DNA of 64,000 nucleotides from Flaccisagitta enflata (Eukaryota; Chaetognatha; Sagittoidea; Aphragmophora): NCBI GenBank assembly GCA_965153355.1, contig OZ231128.1, positions 26,226,001 to 26,290,000 of the forward strand, read 5' to 3'. Shown piece by piece: positions 52,382 to 63,400 of this stretch (position 1 is its first letter; each line of letters starts with the position of its first letter). The notes under the pieces were generated by a model. It saw only the letters and a program-made list of their open reading frames with translations, ran no database searches and was not told where the DNA came from. The position numbers and the translations under genes were made by a program.

Positions 52382-54171
52382 GAGGGAGAGAGACAAAAAG
52401 TCAAAGACAGACTGAGAGACAAGGACAAACTGACAAGGAACTGTTGATAGAGAAAGGAGTGAGAAAATCATGAAAATAAGAAAAAAAAAGAAGGACAAGG
52501 CCGGATACACAGCTAGCCCAGTCGCGTGGGGGTGGGCAGGTGCCGTATTTGAGGTCACTTCATCATTTGGGCAGGAGTAGTGAGGCCAAAGACCGCTAAA
52601 ATCCCAAAAAAGTAAAGTGTGATGGACGGACCGACGGACCGACAAAGCGGGGTGTAGAGTCGCGTAGCACGCGACTAATAAAAGAAAAAAAACGTTGTAA
52701 AGCAAATCAATGTATCATCCGTACCATCTTTTATTTTCTGCAGCAAGTGAACACGATTAACCCACAAATGGTTTCCATGGTCCGGGCCTTTTTCCCATGC
52801 AGCAACATGTGCAGCATCGGTCAGGTAAGAGCATAATCCTGAAGACAACCAATCCCAAAAAAAGTCCTTCATTGCTAAAATTTGACAGCTGAAAATGTCA
52901 CAGCTAAATGTGTTGAAAATTTCTGTTTTTGTATTAAAAAACATCACATGTGATTCCCAAACGAAATGTTTTATTCCATTGCTAAAATTTAATCAGTCGC
53001 TGTGAATGTTTCGTTTTGCTCTTCCTCGGCTGTTTAGATGCGTCCTCGCATCTCTGTAAGAGGGTCTGTGTGTCCGTCCATCCATTCGTCTGTCCTCTTC
53101 AAGCACATTTTGAGTCCATGGCGAGATTCGACAGTAAATCAAATGCGGCTCCTTTGATTTGAGTCAGAAATTCAAGCAGTCTGTCTCTGCCCATCCATCT
53201 ATCTTATGTACTAAACACAGTAAGGCCGCATCGTTACAAAATCGCCCGGGTGGGAGAGCTAGAAGTGAGGAAAAATACCGCCTAGGCGCCAAGTAGGGAT
53301 GTGGAAGCGGTCGATTTTCATGCCGCTTCCACCGCTTCCGCTTGCATTTTGTTCAAATACTAGTAGCTATCCCAACTACCAAAACGGAAGCGGTCAATCG
53401 CTAACAGTGGCCAAAATAAAAACCGGACGCTCAGTTTTTCATGATTGACTAAATACTGCACATACTTTTTACTTAAAATCCATGAGCATTTTAAAGAGCT
53501 TCAAAAACTCTACAAATCTAGACCAAGCAGAAACTTCTAGCTTAAGTCGTTCTGAAATGACATAAGATTGAAATTCAACACCCATTTTCTTGGAAGCAAA
53601 TTACTATGCCTGACAATAAGACACTTTTTGTTTCACATATTGTGTACAGCAAAGAAATCAAATAAATGGAATGAAATTCAAGGTAAAATTGAAGTATTTT
53701 CAATTCTCTACAAGATGGAATCAAGCAGAAATCATGATTCTTATTCGTTTACAAGCTATATTAATTCAAAGTTGGTTACTCTAAAAAGATTGAATCCAGA
53801 TTCGAGATTTCTGAGCGGTTATCTTTAAAGCATCATAACTTCTAAAGTTATGAAGCTACAATGTTCTGTGAGAGCTCAAATGAAAGATATTTCAAAGCTC
53901 TTTGAAACCATCATGGATCTTAAGGGTTTTTTTTTTTCTTAGTTACTGAGCAATTCTTGATGAAAAAACAGCGTCCGGGTTTTTTTTTTTGGCCATTGTT
54001 TGTGTCATGGCGGAGGTCGAGATGAATTAGGATTCAAAGCAGATAGACTGATTAGCCGAGGAACATTGTTCAGTCTGAAGTGACGTTTACTCGCTCTTTT
54101 CTCAATCTATACAGAACATGCTGAATGGCGGCATCGGGATGATGGGCAGAATGGTGTCAAGAATGGGCTGA
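49831..54171 (+). CDS. Twin-CX3C family gene B, complete, 144 aa
   Basis: Five exons, all junctions phase 0: 49831-49869, 50078-50179, 52107-52262, 52744-52824, 54115-54171. The N-terminus MNPTTVLLSSLLG + LVTLELVAAQA is a classical signal peptide with a plausible cut after AQA, so the product should enter the secretory pathway. A short Asn/Ser/Pro/Gly-rich linker follows, then an amphipathic helix (WAKLFMGIAGGIAEQIMAV), CPNMC, 23 residues, CSNMC and a Gly/Met-rich tail. Two CX3C pairs in helical context suggest a disulfide-pinned helical hairpin, as in alpha-hairpinins or small Tims; the 23-residue spacing and signal peptide argue against a small Tim. Function unknown; host-defence, structural or venom-like roles are open guesses. 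Confidence 0.85.
50078..50179 (+). CDS. Gene B exon 2
   Basis: 34 codons. Acceptor TTGATCAATAG. Ends ...GGCAATCAG, followed by GCATGT, a GC-type donor. Gene C exon 2 ends at the same AATCAG with a normal GTAAGA. Confidence 0.78.
50933..51128 (-). mobile_element. R element, subfamily 1, full length
   Basis: AACAAGGCCAGATACACGGC, AAAGTAAAGTGTGACGG, GGACC repeats, AAAGCGGGGTGTAGAGTCGC and hairpin end TAAAAA. Its sister copy is at 52495-52678. Confidence 0.88.
51366..51984. mobile_element. Palindromic element in gene B intron 2
   Basis: Ends CACTGTGCTTTTAAAA and TTTTAAAAGCACAGTG. Centre near 51673 at CCGTTACAAAAAAGTAACGG. Arms of about 300 bp. No coding capacity. Confidence 0.88.
52107..52262 (+). 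CDS. Gene B exon 3 (first CX3C)
   Basis: 52 codons, phase 0. Acceptor CATTTTGCAG, donor GAT/GTAAGT. Contains MAVCPNMCENILD. Confidence 0.88.
52270..52400. repeat. TGAG/GA/GACA microsatellite
   Basis: Starts about 10 bp into gene B intron 3. Confidence 0.95.
52495..52678 (-). mobile_element. R element, subfamily 1, full length
   Basis: ACAAGGCCGGATACACAGC through AAAGCGGGGTGTAGAGTCGC to the GCGACTAATAAAAG end. A-rich flanks resemble each other but are not a clean duplication. Confidence 0.88.
52744..52824 (+). CDS. Gene B exon 4 (second CX3C)
   Basis: 27 codons, phase 0. Acceptor TTATTTTCTGCAG, donor CAG/GTAAGA. QVNTINPQMVSMVRAFFPCS then NMC. Confidence 0.88.
53033..53245 (+). mobile_element. 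R element, subfamily 4
   Basis: TTTAGATGCGTCCTCGCATC hairpin, CTGTAAGAGGGTCTGTG, CTGCCCATCC; 3' end decayed (TAAGGCCGCATCG). Confidence 0.7.
53400..54000. mobile_element. Palindromic element, CAGTGGCCAAAA...TTTTGGCCATTG
   Basis: The ends CAGTGGCCAAAATAAAAACC and GGTTTTTTTTTTGGCCATTG, and inner CCGGACGCT/AGCGTCCGG, are inverted in gene B intron 4. Partial arm complementarity continues inwards (GAGCTT against AAGCTC blocks). Confidence 0.75.
54115..54171 (+). CDS. Gene B terminal exon
   Basis: 18 codons and TGA. Acceptor CTCAATCTATACAG. Gly/Met-rich tail NMLNGGIGMMGRMVSRMG. Confidence 0.85.
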   Translation, partial: NMLNGGIGMMGRMVSRMG

Positions 54172-54523
54172 TCAAAGAAGACCACAATTATTCGAGCTGC
54201 GCAAGAGACAATTCACTCAAGATTTTAATTTATTTGGACAGTATTTAATGATTCTTTTGTTTCTAGCGTTTTAGACAGATTGCTTTCGTCTCGCTATAGA
54301 ATGCAAAGACATGTACTGCTATATGGATGGCGCTTTCATTTCCAGATATTTACACAACGCTAAAAGTTCTCAATCTATCTATCTATCATGTTTACAACCA
54401 AGTGCGCCGTTTGCATATTATTGACGGTAGGTAACAAATGGGAGTGGAGGGGGGGTGGGGGGGGGGGGGTAGTGGGGTGATTTTCACAGCGAGGGATAAA
54501 AATCATGAAGCTTACAGTTATCC

Positions 54524-54970
54524 TTTATTTGGGCAGCTGCCCCAAGGGGTCGCTGACCTATGCTCTCACATATGAAAACAAATGACGCAGGGTCACAATA
54601 TTGTTGCGGACGGGTGGGCCGGGGCATCCAACCCCCATCCACACCCTAACCCACCCTCTAACACTCACTCAAACATACAAGAAAAGCATCTAAAACCCTT
54701 GTTTCTCCATTTTTCAACTCGATCATTACCAACAGACGAATGGACCAACAGACGGACAAAGCCTCTTATAGCGTGTCTGCAACTAAAAAATTATCTCCTC
54801 CTTAACACTGAAAGGGGGGCGGTGAAGGAGAAGGAAAAGGAAACAATTCCCATAAGTGTGAAAGCCTAGAGCATTGTTCCCTCTGGGGCCATTACCCTGC
54901 CCCCTCCCTCAACTGCTCAACTTTAATCACTAACTACTCAAGCTAGGCGTGAGTACCGCTGACCATCTGA
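54524..54970. mobile_element. Relative of the 57.4-kb palindromic family, interrupted by R
   Basis: GGGCAGCTGCCCCAAGGGG at the left and GCGTGAGTACCGCTGACCAT at the right match family ends. The R copy 54582-54789 sits inside. Confidence 0.65.
54582..54789 (-). mobile_element. R element, subfamily 2 variant
   Basis: TGACGCAGGGTCACAATATTG replaces the usual AACAAGGCC end. Arm GTTGCGGAC, AAAGCCTCTTATAG, eroded hairpin and AACTAAAAAA. The same variant end occurs at 58.9-59.0 kb and at the window edge (63984). Confidence 0.75.
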
Positions 54971-55007
54971 TGCTTTTGCGAAAATTTAAATTTCTTTATC
55001 TTTTGTT

Positions 55008-55159
55008 TTTAGTTGCGGACACGCAACTCTATAAGAGACTTTGTCCGTCCGTCCAATGGTCCGTCCGTCCGTCAGCACGAGTCGAAAAGTGGGAAAACGC
55101 GCATATCCGCCCCTGCCCACCCGTCCGCAACTGGTGGCCGTGTATCCGGCCTTGTTGTT
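55008..55159 (+). mobile_element. R element, subfamily 2, full length
   Basis: TTTTAGTTGCGGACACGCAA hairpin, CCGT tract, GCACGAGTCGAAAAGTGGG, arm GTCCGCAACT, GGCCGTGTATCCGGCCTTG. The best reference copy of subfamily 2. Confidence 0.9.
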
Positions 55160-55499
55160 TTAGCCTTGATATTACTCAAAGAAATCAATAGTAACAAAAA
55201 ATTTCTTGTGTTGTTTTGTAACACAGTCTTTTTTTGTTTTAGAAATCCGTGGTATTTGTAAAAATAGACTAACATAAAAGAATACAAACAGTAAAAGTTT
55301 ACTTAAAAAACAGAATCAACACTCAATGACTGATTTCAAAGGACTAACAAGTAACAAATATGCCACTATAAATGGATTACTGTTATTATCAGTATAGAAA
55401 TTAAAAGACATGAATACAAAAGGACAAAATATTTACATCTCTATAAGCAAATTCCCATTACTAATAGGGGCCAAGGTGGATAACACGTCACTGACATTG

Positions 55500-56340
55500 T
55501 GTGCTTGGTTTTTTCTCGAATGAAAAACGGTAAAATTAGCCTTACCTCTACCCTAACCCCAACCGTAACCCTAAATCAACCCCTGACCCTATCCCTAACC
55601 CTAAAATCACCCCTATCCCTAACTCAACATCTACAATAATTTAAACCCCACCGAAAACCCTGAGCGCGAATATACAATCTTCCAAAAAAAATGTTGCAGC
55701 ACATTTTGATCATTTACTCCTAAATGATTTAACCTATCTTAAAAAAAATGGTGACAAAATTAACGCTCTTCAAATTTCAAAGCCAGCTGTGCAGACCGTA
55801 TCTCTGTAACTTTATTGGTTCATAAGTTTTTTTAACTTTGAATGAAATGATTGCTTCTGAAGGATTCTTAAATTGACTTGTTTTCATATGATCATTTCCA
55901 TTCAAACAAACATAACTTAATTGTTTTTTGATGAATCTAGGAAAAATTGGTGACCAAAATGCATCTTTTCTTTTTTTAGCAAAATGAAATTGGTCTAGTC
56001 GTTAAAAAGTTTTGGTCACTCAAAGCTAGGAAAGGGAAATATTTTTTATTGTACAAAACGTTTGGAGTGCTATCATGCCACAATGTTTCCAAAGGCTCTC
56101 TAAAACACTTCCTTGGCAAATGGCGGCCATTATTGAGCTAGGGGGAACAAATATCGGTACACTTGAACAACCATCTGTCGATCTTTTGTTTTTAAGACTC
56201 TTTAAGCGGTTTTTTAAATTAGGGTTAGGGGTGGGTTTAGGGTTAGGGTTGGGGATAGTTTTAGGGTTAAGGTTAGGGACAAGATTAGCTTTAGGGCTAA
56301 GGGTTGGCTGGGTTTTATGTGTTACGACCCTAAGCTATTC
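55500..56340. repeat. Inverted blocks of telomere-like CCCTAA / TTAGGG repeats
   Basis: CCCTAA-rich degenerate block at 55545-55630 and TTAGGG-rich block at 56217-56320 in opposite orientation, separated by about 590 bp of AT-rich sequence. Could be the arms of a foldback element. Confidence 0.75.
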
Positions 56341-56982
56341 GAATTTAATTCGCTCTGGCGGAGGATTCTGAAAGAAAAACAAAATCGTTCAGAGACTCAT
56401 TCAAAATGTCCCAAATATCAATTATTGGTTAATTTGCAATTGACTGGTTTACGTCATTAAAGTAATGAACAAACTAAAATCTTAGGTCGCAACATTTTTA
56501 TTTGGAAGATAGTATTGTTCAGCCAGAAAACAAAAGAATAATTTCCTTTTCTCCTCCTACGCCTTTGTGGGCCCCTTAAAATAGTTAAAATAATTCTATA
56601 AAAAAAGATAAGTAAAACTTAGTCTCAAAGAGCATCAACATTTAACATATAGATTTATCCCAATACAATGTTATATTAGGTCTTACAAAAAGCTCGCTAA
56701 AAAACAAAAATACTTAATTTAAAAAATCTAATAAAAATCATAAAAATACTTCACATCAAATAAAAGTGGAATGAAATTCCAAACTTTGTCTTGTGAAGCA
56801 TCCGAGGGGAGGTGGGGTTGTAGTCAGTGTCGTTTGTTGTCATTGTATTGCTTCCAGTCTCCCACTTGCCACTTGAGTTAAGCTCACTGATAGTTGGCAC
56901 TTTCTCTTTACTCGCACGAAGCTGACTGTCTTCGAATCACTAGGTTAGCCATCTTAGTTTCTTCAGTGTCATTTCATTCCAG
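56341..56982. other. No exon recognised; gene C first exon not found
   Basis: AT-rich sequence. By analogy with gene B a 13-codon signal-peptide exon should lie upstream of 56983, but I could not identify it. Confidence 0.4.
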
Positions 56983-57087
56983 GTTTGCCTATTTGCGGGA
57001 ATCCAAGGTCGCCGAGGCAGTTATGGCAATCGGCGACCCAACCCAAGATTCCCACCTTCTCGCCCGCGACCAGTACCGGCTAATCAG
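56983..57087 (+). CDS. Gene C exon 2
   Basis: 35 codons, phase 0. Acceptor TTTCATTCCAG, donor AATCAG/GTAAGA. Two other frames also look partly open; this one is chosen because its phase and AATCAG end match gene B. Confidence 0.65.
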
Positions 57088-60000
57088 GTAAGAAAACATA
57101 CAAAACAAGCTGTCATTCCGAATAAGTCATTAAAGCTTCCCCTAACTCGTAAAGAATGTGATGTATATCTTGCTAAGGAAAGTTTGATTAACAATAAACT
57201 CAAACCTTACTATGGACAGAGGGGCCGATACTGTGCAGCATGGTAGCAATGCTACGCGGCAGGCAAGCGAAAAAGTGCGGCAGGTTAGGCTGACAAAGGG
57301 GGTGACGTTGAATGGAAAACAGAGTAAGACAGAAACTTTAGGAGTGAAAGACAAACAGACAGATAGAAAAAATAGCAGCCCAAAGGCGGTAAGTGGTCAG
57401 CGGTACCCGTGCCCTGCTTGAGTAGTATGTGATTTAAGTTGAGAGGGAGCAGGGCAGCGGCCCCGAAGGGGACGAAGTCCTGTAGAACACAGGGGGAATT
57501 TCTCCGTCCATCCGTCCGTTCGTCCCCCCCTGCCCCATCCTCAGGGCTTCGTCTCCTTCGGGGCCTATTCTGACCCTAATTCTGCCAAATAGCCCAAATC
57601 CAAGCAATATGGCCCAAATCTAAGCAAAATGACCCAAATCCAAGCATATTGGCCCAAATCCAAGCAAAATGGCCCAAATCTGGTCAGAATCTAGGTATTG
57701 GAGGCCAAAATGATGGACCTCAGGCCAGAATTAGGGTTTTCTGGCAAGATTTGGGCCATTTTGCTTGGATTTGGGCCAATATGCTTGGATTTGGATCATT
57801 TTGCTTAAATTTGGGTCATATTGCTTGGATTTGGGCTATTTGGCAGAATTAGGGTCAGAATAGGCCCCGAAGGAGACGAAGCCCTGAGGATTGGGCAGGG
57901 GGGGACGGACGTACGGACGGACGGAGAAATTCCCCCTGTGTTCTACAGGACTTCGTCCCCTTCGGGGCCGCTGCCCAAAAAGGGAGAGAAAGAAAAAGAG
58001 TGAGAGAAAAAAAAATTGAGAGAAAGAAAGTAGGGAAGCAAGAAAGTAAGAAAGAACTATGGGTTCTCAATAGAGTGTTAAGTACAGAGCAATATGCCAG
58101 ATTTTCAACTTCGTCTTCAGTAGCTTTTAGAAAGCATTAGAGAAGCTCCTAACGTTTGCGGTAGGTGGATGAAACCCTCATTTGCATATTGCAGTTATAC
58201 GCTTCAAACTCGCCAAAAGGCGTTCTGTAAACGAGAAAAGTATCATTCTCAATATCTAATATTTCTTTTTTACTTATGGAAAAAAAAGGCCCGAGAACTG
58301 TGCAAAAAGGCAAATATGAATAAGTCTTTTCTTGAACCATTCTACAGCAGAATACAATTGCGATGTGTTCAAGGGGATATTATATTAAAAAAAATTACCC
58401 TCTGGGAATGGAATAGTTGATCGTGGCGTCGCATCTCTGCTGCGAAACTGGCGATTTTGTCGCTATTTCTAGCGAATTTTGGGGCCTCCTAGCGACAACT
58501 TTTTGCCATCTAGCGACTAGCGAATTATTTAGCGATTTTCTGTGAGACACCTAGCGAATCTATTATTTCTAGCAAATTCTAGCTATTGCTAGCTAATTTT
58601 CGCTATTTTCTAAAGAATACTCGCTTTTCTAACTAAAATTAACCTTTTCTACTCTGTACTTCAGTTGTAAATCAACTGTGTGATGACCAGATTGTAAAGT
58701 TTTTGAACCTGTTTTTACCATTTTGACTAATCATTTTCGCTAGTTAATGACTGGTGGTTGAGAAAGGCCCTATGATTCCAGATATCAACACTAACTTTGT
58801 CAAGAACGATCAGAATGAGCAATCGTGAAACGGTTTTTAGTTGCGGACTCACAACTCTATAAGAGGCTTTGTCCATCCGTTAGTCCATCCATTGATCCAT
58901 CCGTCCGTGAGCACGAGTTGAAAAGTAGGAAAATGACCACTTTTGATGCTTGTGTGCGGTTGGGGGATGGGTTGGGTCCAAATGGGGGTTGGATGCCCCT
59001 GCCCACCCATCCGCAACAATATTGTGACCTCACGTCACTTGTTTGCGTTCTATTCTATATGACACATAGACACACTAATTAACAGGAAACTAATATTTTT
59101 TTTTTGACAATCGACTCTTAGATATCTACATGGCGACGGATACATATGTCTTTCTTTATTTCAGAGTAAACCAAAAAAAAACTGATCATGGCATTTTTGT
59201 CGCTGTCCATAAAAGGAACTTTAATTACTAAACGTTTCAAATCCCCAAATCCTAACCCCTATGCCTCAAGTTTCCAGTTTAAGTATCTAAGAAATAAACG
59301 GGAAAACAATGGTCAACAAATAATATTCTCAAAAGCCCTATCTTCTCTTTCGCCTATATATAGACTAGTAATGGTTTGTTTATTGATTTTTTCATGACCT
59401 CATTACATACAGTAGATCTCGTCTAGACTTGAGATAACGGGGGCAAGGATAATAGAAAGAGAAATAAAGCAAGGGGATTGATATTTGAAACATAAACTAA
59501 TAAAAGAATGATTTATTCCTCATGCTAGTCGGTTGCTATGGAAACACATTTCCTTGTATTGTCGCTAAAATATTATTATTTTGAGAATTTTTTTTAGGGA
59601 ACATTGGTTAAAATCAAATTTGCTACAACTTTCCCATAGTATGTTCTGTAAGAATATCGCTCGTTTGGCCGTTGCTAGGGAGCGTATCCATGTGTGACAG
59701 CCCCTAGCAACCACCAAACAAGCGACATTCTTACAGAACATACTGTGGGAAAAATGTAGCAAATTTGATTTTAAGAAATGTTCCCTCAAAAAATTTCTCA
59801 AAATATTGATGTTTTAGCGAAAATACATGGAAATGTGTATCCATGGCAACCAGCTATCATGGGTAATAAAGCATCCTTTCATTAGTCTATATTTCAAATA
59901 TCCCCCCCCTGGCTTCACTTGTTTTTCTGCAATGCTTGCCCCCGTTATCTCAAGTCTAGACGAGACCTACTGTATATACAAATCTAGCGAATTTTCTAGC

Positions 60001-60412
60001 TATAGAAAAAAATAATATAGCGAATTCTAGCGATTTTTGGGGCCCCAAATAGCGAATTTCTATAAGCTGGAGTTCCCACCAGAGCATCTAGTTGCTCGTG
60101 CTGGGGACGCCGGCTTTGATGCCAACTTAACAACTAACCTACCACTCAGTGGCCAAGTTTGTAACTAGGTTATCAGATCTGGTAACCTGGGAGGGTCCTT
60201 TATTAACCTGGGAAGGCATCTTGTAACTTAGTAACCTGTCTGGTAACTTATTGGAATTTTATTTGGTAACTTGGGGAAAAAATCTGGTAACTTTGGTAAC
60301 CTGGGAGAAAATTTGGTAATTTCTTAGATGATTTAAAGAAATAATCTAAATTTTTTATATGAATCATTCATATTGAGCGTCCTATCATTCACCATGCATA
60401 TATCACTAAGAC

Positions 60413-60472
<60 letters not shown>

Positions 60473-63400
60473 GTTACTCTCTGTGTCCCTCTCTTACTCT
60501 TTTTCTAACAAATTGCCGCTTCCTGTTTCAGCCAAAAGAATTGTAAATTGAAGTTGAAACCATAGGCGGTTTTTAGTTGTGAATAAGAAGTTTTACACAT
60601 TGCTGTGCTGGTTCCTTTGTGCGTCTGTCAATCCACTTATTGATTTGTCCATCAGTCCATCTAACATCTCTAAATTACTGGTTTTCTTTTGTCCTTATAA
60701 TGGGTTTTTAAGTCAGTTTGAATTATGAGTATTGAGTATTGAGTGTCTATATTAGTTGTGTTATTGCTCCTGCTCTACCGTTTGCGACTTTTGAACTTTG
60801 TAGGGCTTGTTATCATATAAAATTGCGATTTTTTTAAATGCTGCAAAATAAGAACTCTTAAGAAACTTCAAAAACAAACCCAGCGCTAGACCTAACCCTA
60901 TCCCCAGCTTTTTTATACCCCAAACCTTAACTCATCACTTTCCTAATAACACTTTAAAAACAAAAAGCCGGGTCTTGGTGGTGATGAATACCAAATACCG
61001 GGATTATTGTAAGAGCATACCCGCTAATGGAGCATGACCGCCAAAAAGGTGAAGAACTTAGTGCCCCATCAAAGATTTTATAATATAAATTTACTATAAC
61101 ATATTTTTGTGTCTAGTTACTTGATATGTGAAGCTCTTATGTACATTAGATTAATCATCCAACATGATTGCAGTAACCTAATATAGATATTAAAATCTGG
61201 TAACTAATTTGGTAACTTGCGAAAAAAATCTGGTAACTATCTGGTAACCTGGAGAGGTTAAGCTGGTAACTTGGCCGAATTCAGTGTTGGCCACTGAGCG
61301 GCTTCCAGATTTAGCTGCCGAAGGAGGCCGGAGGTTCTTTACCTACCAGTAAAGGCATTTGGGTTAAGCTATTTTAGTTTTTGGGCAGCGGCCCCGAAGG
61401 GGACGAAGTCCTGTAGAACACAGGGGGAATCTGTCCGTCCGTCCGTCTGTACGTCCGTACGTCCGTACGTCCGTCCCCCCCTGCCCCATCCTCAGGGCTT
61501 CGTCTCCTTCGGGGCCTATTGTGACCCTAATTCTGCCAAATAGCCCAAATCCAAGCAATATGGCCCAAATTTAAGCAAAATGACCCAAATCCAAGCATAT
61601 TGGCCCAAATCCAAGCAAGATGGCCCAAATCTTGCCAGAAAACCCTAATTCTGGCCTGAGGTCCATCATTTTGGCCTCCAATACCTAGATTCTGACCAGA
61701 TTTGGGCCATTTTGCTTGGATTTGGGCCAATATGCTTAGATTTGGGTCTTTTTGGCAGAATTAGGGTCAGAATAGGCCCTGAAGGAGATGACGCCCTGAG
61801 GATGGGGCAGGGGGGGACAAACGGACGGACGGACAGATTCCCCCTGTGTTCTACAGGACTTCGTCCCCTTCGGGGCCGCTGCCCTGCTCCCTCTCAACTT
61901 AAATCACATACTACTCAAGCAGGGCACGGGTACCGCTGACCACTTACCGCCTTTGGGCTGCTATTTAAGAATAAGAACTTAGTTTTTTTTAGTTTCTAAT
62001 TGACACATGTTGCATAATTTAAAAAATGGTGTTCAGGGGCTAAAATTCATGCCCCAGAATATCATTTAAAGTCTGGGAGGACAAGTATGAATAAGTCTTT
62101 TCTTGAACCATTCAATTTGACTTCATAAGTTGCATTGTACTTGTGGCCTCCGGCACTACGCCTTGCCGACCTGCAAGCGCTGGACAATTATGCCTGTTAC
62201 CGACTCTACACACCGCTTTGTCGGTCGGTCGGTCCGTCCATCACACTAATTTTTTGGGTTTTTGCGGTCTTTGGCCTCACTGCTCCTGCCAAAATTTTCA
62301 AGTGACCTCTGACACAGCCCCTGCCCACTCGCACGCGACTGGGGTAGCCGTAAATACGGCCTTGTTGGTAAATGGGTTGATTTTTAAAATGTGGCTCGTC
62401 GTGAAGAAGAAGAACTATGGGGAAAGTATGGGAATGAGGGAGGGGTGGCAGGAGAAAGGGAAAGTCTACATACGGCTCGTAACCTGTGAACCTATGGAGA
62501 GTGCAATAGCTTGTGCTGAAAATTTCATGTTATGGGGCAGCTGAGCAGAATCGATACCTCTGGCTATGGAATGTTTGATAGATGAAGGTTTCAAATCTTG
62601 CTTACACACGGACGCAAAGATGAGGATGGTGAGGCGCAATAAGTTTTAGCCCCCCCCCCCCCTTCACTAATTTGGCCGAAAAAATCTTTCAAAAAAAGTT
62701 TTTCTGAATAAGATAAGGGAAAATGAAAAGCATCCTAAGAGCGACTTTTCAGATTGTATCTAAAAGCCCCAAATTAGGCACTTTTACCCCTAAAATATCT
62801 ATCCCATCAGAATTTTAAAAAATGGAAAAAAGGTTTTTTGAAAGTTTTTAACCATCTCTATTGGAGCGAGGTATATCCAAGTCCGTTATTGCCAAAAATC
62901 TCTTTGTACTTTTTTGAATTTTTCATCCAAAAAACAATTTTAAAGAATCTTATGAAAACTACTTTTGCATACCATTTTTCAATTGTAATCCTGGCCTATA
63001 ACGTTTTGACCTCGAACAATCTCAGCTTGTAGATTAGTTCCACCAGCGCGCCAGGAAGCGGCGACTCGGCCGGTAGTAGCGCCCTCGACATCAACGGCGA
63101 GGGACTGACGGGCCAAAAGCGATTCGTCGCGCAGCTAGTCTCAGGGATGATCGGAGGGATGGCCGAGCAAGCAGTCTATGTTTGCCCCTCGATGTGTGAA
63201 AACGTGCTAACGGTAAGTCGTCACGAATTTGAGCTATTCTATCACAGATACTTAGCTAGAAATGACAATGGCTAATCGTGATGCGTCACTTGGACAATGC
63301 GCCACAACTGATCCATTACTTTTCGGAAAAATAATCGCTGCAGCTCGAATTAAAGCTCAAAATAGTTTATGCAATTATGGTCGAATGGCTTCCAGTCCTA

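Noticed and set aside
48022-54171. Mitochondrial small-Tim homology for genes A and B
   Set aside because: Small Tims also have twin CX3C, but spacing is shorter and they lack signal peptides. Gene B has a clear one.
56894-57091. 65-codon frame starting upstream of gene C exon 2 and reading FAYLRESKVAEAV
   Set aside because: This frame enters and leaves the exon in phases incompatible with gene C exon 3. The alternative frame matches gene B in phase and AATCAG end.
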